A DNA stretch of 64,000 nucleotides, from the NCBI GenBank assembly GCA_027489375.1, contig JAIXZW010000012.1, forward strand, positions 248,001 through 312,000, written 5' to 3'. Every line of letters starts with the position of its first letter. Position 1 is the first letter of the stretch. The position numbers were made by a program, and so were the translations under genes. Positions 9,594 to 18,372 of this stretch are shown here, in pieces. Below the pieces are notes generated by a model. It saw nothing but the letters and a program-made list of their open reading frames with translations, had not been told where the DNA came from and did no database searches. Source of the stretch: Paracoccaceae bacterium. Lineage in GTDB: Bacteria; Pseudomonadota; Alphaproteobacteria; Rhodobacterales; Rhodobacteraceae.

Positions 9594-11117
9594 TTACCCA
9601 ACGCTGCCCTCGAGGCTGATCGCCACAAGGCTCTGCGCTTCCATCGCAAACTCCATCGGCAGCGCCTGCAACACTTCCTTGCAGAAGCCGTTCACGACCA
9701 GCGCCACCGCCTCTTCCTCGTCCATCCCGCGCGACCGGCAATAGAACAGCTGATCCTCGTCCACCTTGGAGGTGGTCGCCTCATGCTCGACGCGGGATGA
9801 GTTGTTCTTCACCTCGATGTAAGGCACGGTATGCGCCCCGCATTTGTCGCCGATCAGCAGGCTGTCGCATTGCGTGTAGTTGCGGGAATTCGTGGCCTTC
9901 GGGTGCATCGACACCAGCCCCCGATAGGTATTCTGCGCCCGTCCCGCGCTGATGCCCTTCGACACGATCCGGCTTTTCGTGTTCTTGCCCAGATGCACCA
10001 TCTTGGTCCCCGTATCCGCCTGCTGGGCATTATTGGCGATGGCGATGGAATAGAACTCGCCCTGACTGTCATCCCCGCGCAGGATACAGGACGGATACTT
10101 CCAAGTGATCGCCGACCCCGTCTCCACCTGCGTCCACATCACCTTGGACCGATGCCCGCGGCAATCGGCGCGCTTGGTGACGAAATTGTAGATGCCGCCG
10201 CGCCCTTCCTCGTCGCCCGGATACCAGTTCTGCACGGTGGAATACTTCACCTCGGCATCATCGAGCAGCACGATCTCGACCACCGCGGCATGAAGCTGGT
10301 GCGTGTCGCGCTTCGGCGCCGTGCAGCCCTCGAGATAGGAGACATAAGACCCCTTGTCCGCGATGATCAGCGTCCGCTCGAACTGCCCCGTATTTTCGGC
10401 ATTGATGCGGAAATAGGTGCTCAGTTCCATCGGGCAGCGCACGCCTTCGGGGATGTAGACGAAGGACCCGTCCGAAAACACCGCCGAGTTCAGCGTGGCA
10501 AAGAAGTTGTCCGACTGCGGCACGACCGAGCCGAGGTATTTCTTGACCAGTTCGGGATGCTCGCGCACCGCCTCGCTGATCGAACAGAAGATCACCCCCG
10601 CCTTGGCCAGTTCCGCCTTGAACGTGGTCCCGACCGAGACGCTGTCGAACACCGCATCGACCGCAACCTTGCGCTCGCCCGCCTGTTCCGCGCCTTCGAC
10701 ACCGGCAAGGATCAGCTGTTCCTTGAGCGGAATTCCCAGCTTGGCATAGGTCGCCAGCAGCTTCGGATCGACCTCGTCCAGCGACTTCGGTTTTGTCGCC
10801 ATGCTTTTCGGTTTGGCGTAGTAATATTGGTCCTGATAGTCGATCGCGGGGTAATGCAGCATCGCCCAACGCGGCTCTTCCATCTTTTCCCAACGGCGAT
10901 AGGCCGCCAGACGCCAGTCAAGCATCCATTCCGGCTCGCCGTTCTTTTCCGAAATCAGCCGGACGATATCTTCCGAAAGGCCCTTGGGCGCATATTCGGT
11001 TTCGATATCGGTTTCCCAACCGTATTTGTATTTGCCGGCCATTGCCTGCACGGTCTCGATGGTCTCGCGGTCCACGCCATCGCGGACTTCGGTTTCCTCA
11101 AGAGCAAGCTCGGTCAT
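9594..11117 (-). CDS. sufB: Fe-S cluster assembly scaffold SufB
   Basis: Core scaffold subunit of SufBC2D. 507 residues from MTELALEE; an alternative ATG at 11129 adds four residues, but the inner ATG has a GGAG at proper spacing. Signatures include [79 protein letters not shown] (conserved Cys) and the C-terminal [16 protein letters not shown]. The length and order match SufB. It lies between the short cysteine desulfurase gene and the YbjQ-type gene. Confidence 0.97.
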   Translation of the reverse strand: MTELALEETEVRDGVDRETIETVQAMAGKYKYGWETDIETEYAPKGLSEDIVRLISEKNGEPEWMLDWRLAAYRRWEKMEEPRWAMLHYPAIDYQDQYYYAKPKSMATKPKSLDEVDPKLLATYAKLGIPLKEQLILAGVEGAEQAGERKVAVDAVFDSVSVGTTFKAELAKAGVIFCSISEAVREHPELVKKYLGSVVPQSDNFFATLNSAVFSDGSFVYIPEGVRCPMELSTYFRINAENTGQFERTLIIADKGSYVSYLEGCTAPKRDTHQLHAAVVEIVLLDDAEVKYSTVQNWYPGDEEGRGGIYNFVTKRADCRGHRSKVMWTQVETGSAITWKYPSCILRGDDSQGEFYSIAIANNAQQADTGTKMVHLGKNTKSRIVSKGISAGRAQNTYRGLVSMHPKATNSRNYTQCDSLLIGDKCGAHTVPYIEVKNNSSRVEHEATTSKVDEDQLFYCRSRGMDEEEAVALVVNGFCKEVLQALPMEFAMEAQSLVAISLEGSVG

Positions 11118-11150
11118 CTTCGTCTCCATCGGGCGGATCGCCCCTGTCTC

Positions 11151-12170
11151 TCAGGCCGCCCGTGCAAGGGCTTTGCGGTAGTGCGCCAGCCAAGCTTCGG
11201 CAAAACGCTCCACCTCTTCCTTCTCCGTCAGCGGGCCGAGCGAGATGCGGATCGCCTGCGCGGCCAGCCCCTCGTCGAACCCCATCGCCTTGAGCACGCG
11301 GCTTGCGCGCACCTTTCCGCTGGAACAGGCCGACCCCGCCGAAATGGCGAAACCGGCAAGGTCCATCGCCATCACCTGCGTCTCGCCCTTCCATCCGGGC
11401 GCGATCAGGTTCAGCGTGTTCGGCAGGCGGGGTCCGCCTTTTCCGACTGAAATAGTATTGTTTCCCGCCGACGACAACGCCGAATCTAGAATATTTCTAA
11501 ACTCGGCCACCCGGTCCCAGACGCCGCCCTCCAGATCGCGCTGCGCGGCCTCGGCCGCGGCGCCCATGCCTGCGATGCCGATGATGTTCTCGGTCCCCGC
11601 ACGGCGGCCCATTTCCTGCCCGCCGCCCGTCAGCAGCGCCGGAACCTCGAACCCGTCCCGCACGATCAGCGCGCCCACACCCTTCGGCCCGCCGAATTTA
11701 TGCGCCGACAGGATCGCCATATCCGCCCCGCTCCAGGCGAACGAGAACGGCACCTTCCCCACCGCCTGCACGATGTCGAGCATCACCGGCCCGTCATGCG
11801 CGGGGGCTTCGGCGATCACGCCCGTCTCGTTATTGGCGTAGCCCCAGCCCAGCACGGCAGGCCCCTGCCCCTCGCGCGCCTGGCTCCACAGGCAATCATG
11901 CGCGGTCGGGTCCACCACCACATGCTGGAAACCGCGCAGCACCGCCGCCGCCTCGGTCGCACCGCTCGTGAACACCACCTCCGCAGGTTTGCAGCCCACC
12001 GCCGCCGCCACCTGCGCCCGCGCCTTTTCCACCAGCGCCCGCGCCGCCCGCCCCTCGGCATGGACCGAAGACGGGTTCCCCGCCAAGTCCATCGCCGCAA
12101 TCATCGCAACCCGCGCCTCGGCCCGCAGGGGCGACGTCGCGTTCCAGTCAAGGTAAACCCGTCCCCTCAT
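11151..12170 (-). CDS. Cysteine desulfurase, NifS/IscS class, short form
   Basis: Group I desulfurase of 339 residues. It has the PLP lysine in LSAHKFGGPKGVG (K158) and the catalytic loop SAGSACSSGK with cysteine C282. It is clearly shorter than E. coli IscS (404), with the loss in the region before NNETG (about 82-115). It is the second gene after iscR and precedes sufB. With sufS at the other end, the cluster has two desulfurases of different classes. An AT-rich block with rare codons around residues 223-245 overlies an IscR-type palindrome. Confidence 0.92.
   Translation of the reverse strand: MRGRVYLDWNATSPLRAEARVAMIAAMDLAGNPSSVHAEGRAARALVEKARAQVAAAVGCKPAEVVFTSGATEAAAVLRGFQHVVVDPTAHDCLWSQAREGQGPAVLGWGYANNETGVIAEAPAHDGPVMLDIVQAVGKVPFSFAWSGADMAILSAHKFGGPKGVGALIVRDGFEVPALLTGGGQEMGRRAGTENIIGIAGMGAAAEAAQRDLEGGVWDRVAEFRNILDSALSSAGNNTISVGKGGPRLPNTLNLIAPGWKGETQVMAMDLAGFAISAGSACSSGKVRASRVLKAMGFDEGLAAQAIRISLGPLTEKEEVERFAEAWLAHYRKALARAA
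11485..11501. promoter_or_regulatory. Possible intragenic IscR-type operator within the desulfurase gene
   Basis: On the minus strand the 17-mer TTTAGAAATATTCTAGA matches the palindrome before iscR (TTTAGAACCATTCCAAA) at 13 of 17 bases, with the same 7-3-7 layout. It lies about 370 bases before the sufB start. It is embedded in codons unusual for this GC-rich genome (AGA, ATT, CTA, AAT, ACT). Function inferred. Confidence 0.5.
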
Positions 12171-12180
12171 GCCCCCACCC

Positions 12181-12247
12181 CTTCATCTGTTCCCAAATAT
12201 CCTCGGGGGGAGGCGCGGAACGCGCCGTGGGGGGCAGACGGCCCCCC
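12181..12247. repeat. Intergenic repeat, copy A (CCCAAATATCC hairpin element)
   Basis: Begins CTTCATCTGTTCCCAAATA followed by TCCTCGGGGGG, then two hairpins: GGCGCG/CGCGCC (12212-12226) and GGGGGG/CCCCCC (12229-12247). The left part is shared with copies at 14416 and 61928 and, more loosely, 33231. It fills the gap between iscR and the desulfurase gene, so it would lie inside the mRNA and could modulate read-through. Confidence 0.75.
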
Positions 12248-12275
12248 TCTGCCTTCACCGGAAAGAACGTCCCGC

Positions 12276-12737
12276 TCACTCATCGTCGACCACACGGAAC
12301 AAGGCCGGCACCGCAGGGCAAGGCGTCATCGAATTGCCGATCACATCCGAAAGCCGCGTCTGGTGCAGGAAAACGTAAACCTGCGCCGAAAGCCCTTCCC
12401 ACAGCCGGTTGGTCAGGCTTTGCGCCCGCGTGCCGGACACGCCACCCGACACCCCCGCCCCCGTGTGCATGGCATCGACCGTCTCCTCGACGGCTTCCAT
12501 CACATCGGAAATGCGGATCGCATCGGGGCTTTTCGCCAGCTTGTAACCGCCCCCCGGCCCGCGCACCGCCTCGACCAGACCCGCCCGCCGCAGCTTCACG
12601 AACAACTGTTCCAGATAGGGCAAGCTGATGTCCTGCCGCTTGGCGACAGCGGCCAGCGACACCAGATCATCCCCCTTCGCCAGCGCAAGATCGGCCAGCG
12701 CAACCATCGCATAACGCCCCTTGGTGGAGAGTTTCAT
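12276..12737 (-). CDS. iscR: Rrf2-family Fe-S regulator IscR
   Basis: Global regulator of Fe-S cluster synthesis, first gene of the cluster. 153 residues from MKLSTKGRYAMVALADLA, with a winged helix (VSLAAVAKRQDISLPYLEQLF, then RGPGGGYKLAK with the wing near 58-67). The region that in E. coli carries the ligands C92, C98 and C104 is here GAGVSGGVSGTRAQ without any cysteine; the only cysteine is C140. Such atypical IscR is known from Rhodobacter sphaeroides, where it still binds a cluster and represses iron-sulfur genes. The longer upstream start is rejected because homologues begin at MKLS. Confidence 0.95.
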   Translation of the reverse strand: MKLSTKGRYAMVALADLALAKGDDLVSLAAVAKRQDISLPYLEQLFVKLRRAGLVEAVRGPGGGYKLAKSPDAIRISDVMEAVEETVDAMHTGAGVSGGVSGTRAQSLTNRLWEGLSAQVYVFLHQTRLSDVIGNSMTPCPAVPALFRVVDDE

Positions 12738-12825
12738 GCCACAGAACCCCGCAAAAACATTGACGCCAAGGCATCGGCCCATTACCTGAAACCGACCCCG
12801 CTAGGACGCAGGCATCCCCGCGTCC

Positions 12826-12842
12826 TTTGGAATGGTTCTAAA
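12826..12842. promoter_or_regulatory. IscR-type operator (Iron-Rhodo-box-like palindrome)
   Basis: The plus strand reads TTTGGAATGGTTCTAAA, a 7-3-7 inverted repeat with one mismatch, centred about 97 bases before the iscR ATG and 59 bases before the divergent hydrolase gene. Symmetry and position fit the iron-responsive box described for Rhodobacterales iscR promoters. This would allow autorepression of iscR-suf and perhaps control of the divergent gene. Confidence 0.7.
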
Positions 12843-12892
12843 TTACCCTAGCGATTTCGTCAACAAATCGCTCATAGACAGGCGCGACACCT

Positions 12893-13552
12893 ATGCCCGA
12901 AGTCATTTTCGCCGGTCCCGAAGGCCGTCTCGAAGGCCGTTACCATCCGCAAAAGGACCGTGACGCTCCGATCGCCATCGTGCTGCATCCCCACCCGCAA
13001 TATGGCGGGACGATGAACAACAAGGTGGTCTACAACCTCCACTACGCTTTCTATAACCTCGGCTTCACCGTGCTGCGCTTCAACTTCCGTGGCGTGGGCC
13101 GGTCACAGGGCGAGTATGACCAAGGCATCGGCGAGCTGTCGGATGCCGCCTCGGCGCTCGACTATCTCCAGTCGATGAACCAGAACGCCAAGCATTGCTG
13201 GGTGGCCGGTTTCTCCTTTGGCGCGTGGATCGGCATGCAGCTTCTGATGCGGCGGCCCGAAATCACCGGCTTCGTCTCGGTCGCGCCGCCCGCCAATATG
13301 TATGACTTCTCCTTCCTCGCCCCCTGCCCCTCCTCCGGGCTGATCATCAACGGCACGGCGGACCGCGTGGCCCCGCCGAAGGATACGAAATCGCTGGTGT
13401 CCAAACTGCACGAGCAAAAGGGCATCACGATCACCCATACCGAAATCGAAGGCGCGGACCACTTCTTCAAGGATGAAGAGGTGCATATGAAGCCGATGAT
13501 CGAAACCGTGTCCGATTACGTCCGCCGCCGGCTGGGCGAAGGGTCGCGCTGA
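12893..13552 (+). CDS. Alpha/beta hydrolase (dienelactone hydrolase-like)
   Basis: A 219-residue cytoplasmic alpha/beta hydrolase beginning MPEVIFAGPEGRLEGRYHP. Visible features are the oxyanion-type LHPHPQYGGTMNN (about 32-44), FNFRGVGRSQG, the nucleophile elbow GFSFGAW (serine near 108), the acid in NGTADRVAP and the catalytic histidine in EGADHFF. The HPHPxxGGxMxN pattern is typical of a conserved proteobacterial family of unknown substrate. It is divergent from iscR and followed after one base by a small gene. Confidence 0.9.
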   Translation: MPEVIFAGPEGRLEGRYHPQKDRDAPIAIVLHPHPQYGGTMNNKVVYNLHYAFYNLGFTVLRFNFRGVGRSQGEYDQGIGELSDAASALDYLQSMNQNAKHCWVAGFSFGAWIGMQLLMRRPEITGFVSVAPPANMYDFSFLAPCPSSGLIINGTADRVAPPKDTKSLVSKLHEQKGITITHTEIEGADHFFKDEEVHMKPMIETVSDYVRRRLGEGSR

Positions 13553-13553
13553 C

Positions 13554-13817
13554 ATGGGCGTCATCGAAGACCTCGCCGACGGGCTTGCCCGCGATGTGCT
13601 CGATGCACAGGGCGAGCTGGAAGACGACCGCTTCTACGAAAAGGTCTCAAAGGTGCTGGGCGACCTCTCGCCCACCACGCAAGAGGCCTTCATGACCGCA
13701 ATCCGCGTCCGTCTGGCCGAAAAGCGCGGGCGCGATTTCCTCGAACGCTCGCTGAAAGCAAAGCGCGGCGAAGGGGTCGCCCCTGCCGCCCCGCGTGGCC
13801 CCGACACGGGGCATTGA
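13554..13817 (+). CDS. Conserved small hydrophilic protein (87 aa)
   Basis: Starts MGVIEDLADGLARDVLDAQGELEDDRFYEKV one base after the hydrolase stop and ends one base before the preferred GTG of the HD-domain gene, so the three are probably translationally coupled. It is highly charged, predicted helical, and has no signal or membrane segment. The C-terminus (GVAPAAPRGPDTGH) looks disordered. I do not recognise a named domain; similar small proteins occur at this place in related genomes as far as I recall. Confidence 0.75.
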   Translation: MGVIEDLADGLARDVLDAQGELEDDRFYEKVSKVLGDLSPTTQEAFMTAIRVRLAEKRGRDFLERSLKAKRGEGVAPAAPRGPDTGH

Positions 13818-13818
13818 T

Positions 13819-14403
13819 GTGACCGAACGGCTCTCCGCCCAGTTCGCCTTTTTGAACGAGGCGGATCGCCTGAAATCGGTCCTGCGCGCCACCACCCTTT
13901 GCGACGGGTCGCGGCGCGAGAATTCGGGCGAACATAGCTGGCATCTGGCGCTTTACGCGATGGTCCTCGCCGATCAGGCGGGGCCAGAGGTGCGGATCGA
14001 CCGCGTGATCCGCATGTTGCTGATCCACGACCTCGTGGAAATCGACGTGGGCGACGTGCCGATCCATTCGGCCAACGGCGCCGCCCATGCCAGCACCGAA
14101 ACCCAGGCCGCCGAACAACGCGCCGCCGACCGCATCTTCGGCCTCCTGCCCCCCGACCAAGCCGCCACCTTCCGCGCCCTCTGGGACGAATTCGAAGCCG
14201 CCGAAACACCGGACGCCGTCTTCGCCAAATCCCTTGACCGCGTTCAGCCCGTCATGGCCAACCTGCAATCGGGCGGCGGGACGTGGATCACCTACAACGT
14301 CACCGCCGAACAGCTCGAAACACGCGTGGGGGCAAAGGTCGCACGTGGTGCGCCACTGCTTTGGGATTGGGTCAAGGCGCAGACGAAAAGCTTCTTCGCC
14401 TGA
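13819..14403 (+). CDS. HD-domain hydrolase (YfbR/HDDC2-like 5'-nucleotidase)
   Basis: 194 residues from GTG 13819 (an in-frame GTG at 13795 is possible). HD-family metal ligands appear as SGEHSWHLA and LLIHDLVEIDVGDV, followed by AAEQRAADRIFGLLP and a late Asp in AKSLDRVQPV. This H...HD...D order and the GDVP motif resemble YfbR/HDDC2 deoxynucleotide 5'-phosphatases. Translationally coupled to the small gene before it. Substrate inferred from family only. Confidence 0.87.
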   Translation: MTERLSAQFAFLNEADRLKSVLRATTLCDGSRRENSGEHSWHLALYAMVLADQAGPEVRIDRVIRMLLIHDLVEIDVGDVPIHSANGAAHASTETQAAEQRAADRIFGLLPPDQAATFRALWDEFEAAETPDAVFAKSLDRVQPVMANLQSGGGTWITYNVTAEQLETRVGAKVARGAPLLWDWVKAQTKSFFA

Positions 14404-14415
14404 ACCATTTCTTCT

Positions 14416-14505
14416 CTTTCATCTGTTCCCAAATATCCCACGGGGTAGTCCATCGTGTTCGCCATTGGTTCTAGAACCGATGGACTGGGGGGTGTGAAAC
14501 CCCCG
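14416..14505. repeat. Intergenic repeat, copy B, split by a self-complementary segment
   Basis: Left part 14416-14445 ends in TTCCCAAATATCCCACGGGG and right part 14487-14505 reads GGGGGG then TGTGAAACCCCCGC, both nearly identical to the intact copy at 61928. Between them lie about 41 bases (14446-14486) absent from the intact copy. Their ends AGTCCATCG (14447-14455) and CGATGGACT (14478-14486) are perfect inverted repeats around an inner palindrome GGTTCTAGAACC (14467-14478). It lies between the HD-domain gene and icd. Confidence 0.75.
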
Positions 14506-14623
14506 CTCTTCTGCCAGCCTATCCCTGCGGCATTTCGGTATGCCGTTGCATACAACGCTTCCCAAGCCGCCCGTTTTCCCCTATAGCGACGCCAAGCGAA
14601 TCCAACACCGAAAGGGCAGACCC

Positions 14624-15838
14624 ATGACCAAGATCAAGGTGGCAAATCCCATCGTCGAGATGGACGGCGACGAGATGACCCGGATCATCTGGGATTTCAT
14701 CAAGAAGAAGCTGATCCTGCCCTATCTCGACGTCGATCTCCTCTACTACGACCTCGGCATCGAAGAGCGTGACCGCACCAACGACCAGATCACCATCGAC
14801 TCGGCCAACAAGACCCGCGAAGTCGGCGTCGCGGTCAAATGCGCGACCATCACCCCCGACGAACAGAGGGTCGAGGAATTCGGCCTCAAGCAGATGTGGA
14901 AATCGCCCAACGGGACGATCCGCAACATCCTCGGCGGCGTGATCTTCCGCGAACCGATCATCTGCAAGAACGTGCCGCGCCTCGTTCCCGGCTGGACCAA
15001 GCCCATCGTCATCGGCCGCCACGCCTTTGGCGACCAGTATCGCGCCACCGACTTCCACTTCCCCGGCAAGGGCAAGCTCACGATGAAATTCGTGGGCGAG
15101 GATGGCACCGTCATCGAGAAAGACGTCTTCGACGCCCCCGCCGCCGGGGTTGCGATGGGGATGTACAACCTCGACCAGTCGATCATCGACTTCGCCCGTT
15201 CCTCGATGAACTATGGCCTGCTCAAGGGCTGGCCGGTCTACCTCTCGACCAAGAACACCATCCTCAAGGCCTATGATGGCCGCTTCAAGGACCTGTTCCA
15301 GAAGGTCTACGAGGAAGAGTTCGAAGCCCAGTTCAAGGCCAAGGGCATCCATTACGAACACCGCCTGATCGACGACATGGTCGCCTCGGCGCTGAAATGG
15401 TCGGGCGGCTATGTCTGGGCCTGCAAGAACTACGACGGCGACGTGCAGTCCGACACCGTGGCCCAAGGCTTCGGCTCTCTCGGTCTGATGACGAGCGTGC
15501 TGATGACGCCCGATGGCAAGATCGTCGAGGCCGAAGCCGCCCACGGCACGGTGACGCGCCACTACCGTGAACACCAGAAGGGCAAGGCGACCTCCACGAA
15601 CTCCATCGCCTCGATCTTCGCATGGACCGGCGGCCTCAAGCACCGCGCCAAGCTCGATGGCAACGATGCGCTGATGACCTTTGCCACCACGCTGGAAAAG
15701 GTCTGCGTGCAGACGGTCGAGGACGGCTGGATGACCAAGGACCTCGCCCTGCTCGTCGGGCCGGACCAGAAATGGCTCACCACGATGGGCTATCTGGAAA
15801 AGGTCGACGAATACCTCAACAAAGCCCTTGCAGGCTGA
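14624..15838 (+). CDS. icd: NADP-dependent isocitrate dehydrogenase
   Basis: TCA-cycle enzyme converting isocitrate to 2-oxoglutarate with NADPH. 404 residues from [20 protein letters not shown], the eukaryote-like homodimeric type usual in alphaproteobacteria rather than the E. coli type. Seen are the substrate-binding KSPNGTIRN, the [28 protein letters not shown] metal-site stretch (given by its ends DDMVA and DVQSD), and the NADP-binding [11 protein letters not shown]. The start matches homologues; an upstream in-frame extension is discarded. A terminator follows. Confidence 0.97.
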   Translation: MTKIKVANPIVEMDGDEMTRIIWDFIKKKLILPYLDVDLLYYDLGIEERDRTNDQITIDSANKTREVGVAVKCATITPDEQRVEEFGLKQMWKSPNGTIRNILGGVIFREPIICKNVPRLVPGWTKPIVIGRHAFGDQYRATDFHFPGKGKLTMKFVGEDGTVIEKDVFDAPAAGVAMGMYNLDQSIIDFARSSMNYGLLKGWPVYLSTKNTILKAYDGRFKDLFQKVYEEEFEAQFKAKGIHYEHRLIDDMVASALKWSGGYVWACKNYDGDVQSDTVAQGFGSLGLMTSVLMTPDGKIVEAEAAHGTVTRHYREHQKGKATSTNSIASIFAWTGGLKHRAKLDGNDALMTFATTLEKVCVQTVEDGWMTKDLALLVGPDQKWLTTMGYLEKVDEYLNKALAG

Positions 15839-15845
15839 AACGACA

Positions 15846-15873
15846 AAAGGCCGGAGCGAAAGCTCCGGCCTTT
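15846..15873 (+). terminator. Intrinsic terminator after icd
   Basis: Perfect 12-bp stem AAAGGCCGGAGC / GCTCCGGCCTTT with a GAAA loop, seven bases after the icd stop. A-rich and T-rich flanks make it potentially bidirectional for the convergent DUF1127 gene. Confidence 0.9.
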
Positions 15874-15874
15874 C

Positions 15875-15918
15875 AAATTCCTTCGAAGGAATTTGCAATC
15901 TTCTTCGAAGAAGATTGC
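15875..15918. repeat. Two adjacent perfect palindromes with TTCGAA centres
   Basis: A 20-bp palindrome AAATTCCTTCGAAGGAATTT (15875-15894) is followed without gap by a 24-bp perfect palindrome (15895-15918; half GCAATCTTCTTC). They share the core CTTCGAAG. The second abuts the stop codon of the minus-strand DUF1127 gene. With the icd terminator they make three consecutive stem-loops in the convergent gap. Confidence 0.85.
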
Positions 15919-16131
15919 TCACCACCGCAGCGGATCGACCGGCGCTTCCGGCAAGGGGGACCCCCTCGGCGGCAGACCGATATCGCGGCGCAGATGGTCG
16001 GACAGCCTGTCAAATGTGCCTTCCTGCGTCGGGCGCACCGTGACCAGCGCCGACAGCGCAGCCCAAAGCACGCGCCACGCGCCATGTTCGGCGATGACAA
16101 GATGAAGCGGAGTGTTTTCCGTTCTGATCAT
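15919..16131 (-). CDS. DUF1127 small protein
   Basis: 70 residues from MIRTENTPLHLVIAEHGAWRV. The core FDRLSDHLRRDIGLPP is the DUF1127 (YjiS-like) signature, preceded by a short hydrophobic helix (WRVLWAALSALVTV). GGAGGA sits just before the ATG. In Rhodobacter such proteins bind RNA and influence small-RNA turnover; that role is only inferred here. Convergent with icd, and its 3' end is formed by strong palindromes. Confidence 0.85.
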   Translation of the reverse strand: MIRTENTPLHLVIAEHGAWRVLWAALSALVTVRPTQEGTFDRLSDHLRRDIGLPPRGSPLPEAPVDPLRW

Positions 16132-16554
16132 GGATTCCTCCGGTCGGTGGAACGCACCTGACCGGCCCTCTCGTTGGTGATGTTGGAATTGTCCCATGAA
16201 CCCTGACAGGGTTGGCAAGGACAGGTTCAGGAAATGGCCCCATCGGGCCGGTGGATCGTCAGCAGGCTACGGTGGCGCAGGCTTGATGCGATCGCTGGAA
16301 CCCGTAGCCTCGGGTGGTGGCGGTGATGCTGAACATATGCCCCTCCCTGTTGGTTGCTGCGGGTTTTGCCCGCATAGCGCGAGTCGCTTTGCCCCGCAAT
16401 CCACCCCAGCCCCGCGCCCCGCACCCTTGCGACCTTTCCGCCACAGCCCACACCGCGCCCCGTTTCGCAGCCGCGGCAAGGTTTCTCTGGCCTTTCCGGC
16501 CAATCCAAGCTACAGCCCGCGCCAACCAGAGACAGATTGAAAGAGACCTCCCCG
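16132..16554. other. Gap between DUF1127 gene and typA
   Basis: About 420 bases with no clear conventional gene. It must contain the DUF1127 promoter (minus strand) and the typA promoter (plus). A possible 25-codon leader on the minus strand is listed separately. A small hairpin TGCGGG/CCCGCA occurs near 16358-16374. Confidence 0.5.
16259..16336 (-). CDS. Possible very small open reading frame (25 aa)
   Basis: ATG at 16336 is preceded by a strong AGGGAGGGG ribosome-binding stretch at good spacing. It encodes 25 residues, MFSITATTRGYGFQRSH and so on, ending CATVAC before TGA. It lies 127 bases upstream of the DUF1127 gene on the same strand. No family recognised; it could be a leader peptide or chance. 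Confidence 0.3.
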   Translation of the reverse strand: MFSITATTRGYGFQRSHQACATVAC

Positions 16555-18372
16555 ATGGAGCTTCGCAACATCGCCATCATCGCGCACGTTGACCATGGCA
16601 AGACCACCCTCGTCGACGAGCTGCTGAAACAGTCCGGTTCCTTCCGCGACAATCAGGCCGTTTCGGAACGCGCGATGGACAGCAACGACATCGAACGCGA
16701 ACGCGGCATCACCATTCTCGCCAAATGCACGAGCGTTGAACACAACGGCATGCGGATCAACATCGTCGACACCCCCGGTCACGCCGACTTTGGCGGCGAG
16801 GTGGAGCGCATCCTGAACATGGTGGACGGTGTCTGCCTGCTTGTGGACGCTGCCGAAGGCCCGATGCCCCAGACGAAATTCGTGACCTCCAAGGCGCTCG
16901 CCCTTGGCCTGCGCCCCATCGTGGTGCTGAACAAGGTCGACAAGCCCGACGCCGAACCCGACCGCGCATTGAACGAGGTGTTCGACCTTTTCGCCAACCT
17001 CGGCGCCAATGACGAACAGCTCGACTTCCCGCATCTCTACGCCTCGGGCCGCGCCGGCTGGGCGGACGAGTCGCTCGACGGGCCGCGCAAGAACCTCGAT
17101 GCGCTCTTCGACCTCATCATCCGCCACGTCCCCGCCCCGAAGCAGGTGGCCAAGGCCGCCGAACCCTTCCGCATGCTGGCGACGACCCTTTCGGCCGACC
17201 CCTTCATCGGCCGCATCCTGACGGGCCGCGTCGAATCCGGCACGCTCAAGGTGGGTGAACAGCTCAAGGCGCTGTCCCGCACCGGCGAGCGGATCGAACA
17301 GTTCCGCGTGACCAAGGTCCTCGCTTTCCGCGGCCTGAACCAGACCGCCATCGACGAAGCGCAGGCGGGCGATATCGTCACAATCGCAGGCATGACCAAG
17401 GCCACCGTGGCCGATACGCTCTGCGCGCTGGATCAGGACATCCCGATCCCCGCGCAGCCCATCGACCCGCCGACCATCACCGTCACCTTCGGGATCAACG
17501 ACAGCCCGCTTGCGGGCCGTGACGGCACCAAGGTGCAATCCCGCGTGATCCGCGACCGCCTGATGAAAGAGGCCGAAGTCAACGTGGCGATCAAGGTCGC
17601 CGACACCCCCGGCGGCGAAGCCTTCGAAGTGTCGGGCCGTGGCGAACTCCAGATGGGCGTGCTTATCGAAAACATGCGCCGCGAGGGGTTCGAGCTGTCG
17701 ATCAGCCGCCCCCGCGTGATCATGAAGGAAGAGAACGGCGTCCGCATGGAACCGGTCGAGGAAGTCATCGTCGACGTCGATGACGAATACTCGGGCGCGG
17801 TCATCGACAAGCTGACCGGCGAACGCAAGGGCGATCTGGTCGAGATGAAGCCCGCAGGCGTGGGCAAGACCCGCATCGTGGCGCATGTCCCCTCGCGCGG
17901 GCTCATCGGCTATCACGGCCAGTTCCTGACCGATACGCGCGGCACCGGCGTCCTCAACCGCATCTTCCACGGCTGGGTCGCCCACAAAGGCCCGATCCAG
18001 GGTCGCCGTCAGGGCGTGCTGATCTCGATGGAGAACGGCGTTTCCGTGGCCTACGCGCTCTGGAACCTCGAAGACCGTGGCCGCATGTTCATCGGCCCGC
18101 AGGAAAACGTCTACGAGGGCATGATCATCGGCGAACACAGCCGCGACAACGACCTCGAGGTGAACCCGCTCAAGGGCAAGAAGCTGACCAACGTCCGCGC
18201 CTCCGGCACCGACGAAGCGGTCCGCCTGACGCCGCACATCAAGATGTCGCTCGAAGAGGCCATCGCCTATATCGACGACGACGAACTGGTCGAAGTCACG
18301 CCCAAGATCATCCGCATCCGCAAGCGCGTGCTCGACCCGCACGAGCGCAAGCGTTCGGCCAAGGCTTCCTAA
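16555..18372 (+). CDS. typA: Translational GTPase TypA/BipA
   Basis: Ribosome-associated GTPase involved in stress and cold adaptation. 605 residues from [27 protein letters not shown]1 [10 protein letters not shown]3 [15 protein letters not shown]4 NKVDKPDA and the switch I segment [11 protein letters not shown] are intact, followed by EF-G-like domains and the TypA C-terminal domain ([19 protein letters not shown]). An in-frame TTG at 16537 adds six residues but is less likely. Its stop overlaps the convergent LysR-type gene by 3-4 bases. Confidence 0.97.
   Translation: MELRNIAIIAHVDHGKTTLVDELLKQSGSFRDNQAVSERAMDSNDIERERGITILAKCTSVEHNGMRINIVDTPGHADFGGEVERILNMVDGVCLLVDAAEGPMPQTKFVTSKALALGLRPIVVLNKVDKPDAEPDRALNEVFDLFANLGANDEQLDFPHLYASGRAGWADESLDGPRKNLDALFDLIIRHVPAPKQVAKAAEPFRMLATTLSADPFIGRILTGRVESGTLKVGEQLKALSRTGERIEQFRVTKVLAFRGLNQTAIDEAQAGDIVTIAGMTKATVADTLCALDQDIPIPAQPIDPPTITVTFGINDSPLAGRDGTKVQSRVIRDRLMKEAEVNVAIKVADTPGGEAFEVSGRGELQMGVLIENMRREGFELSISRPRVIMKEENGVRMEPVEEVIVDVDDEYSGAVIDKLTGERKGDLVEMKPAGVGKTRIVAHVPSRGLIGYHGQFLTDTRGTGVLNRIFHGWVAHKGPIQGRRQGVLISMENGVSVAYALWNLEDRGRMFIGPQENVYEGMIIGEHSRDNDLEVNPLKGKKLTNVRASGTDEAVRLTPHIKMSLEEAIAYIDDDELVEVTPKIIRIRKRVLDPHERKRSAKAS

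Noticed and set aside
15875..15918. Reading the two palindromes as a small RNA gene of the Rhodobacter stress (CcsR/cuckoo) type next to DUF1127.
   Set aside because: The diagnostic CCTCCTCCC loop motif is absent downstream of the DUF1127 gene.
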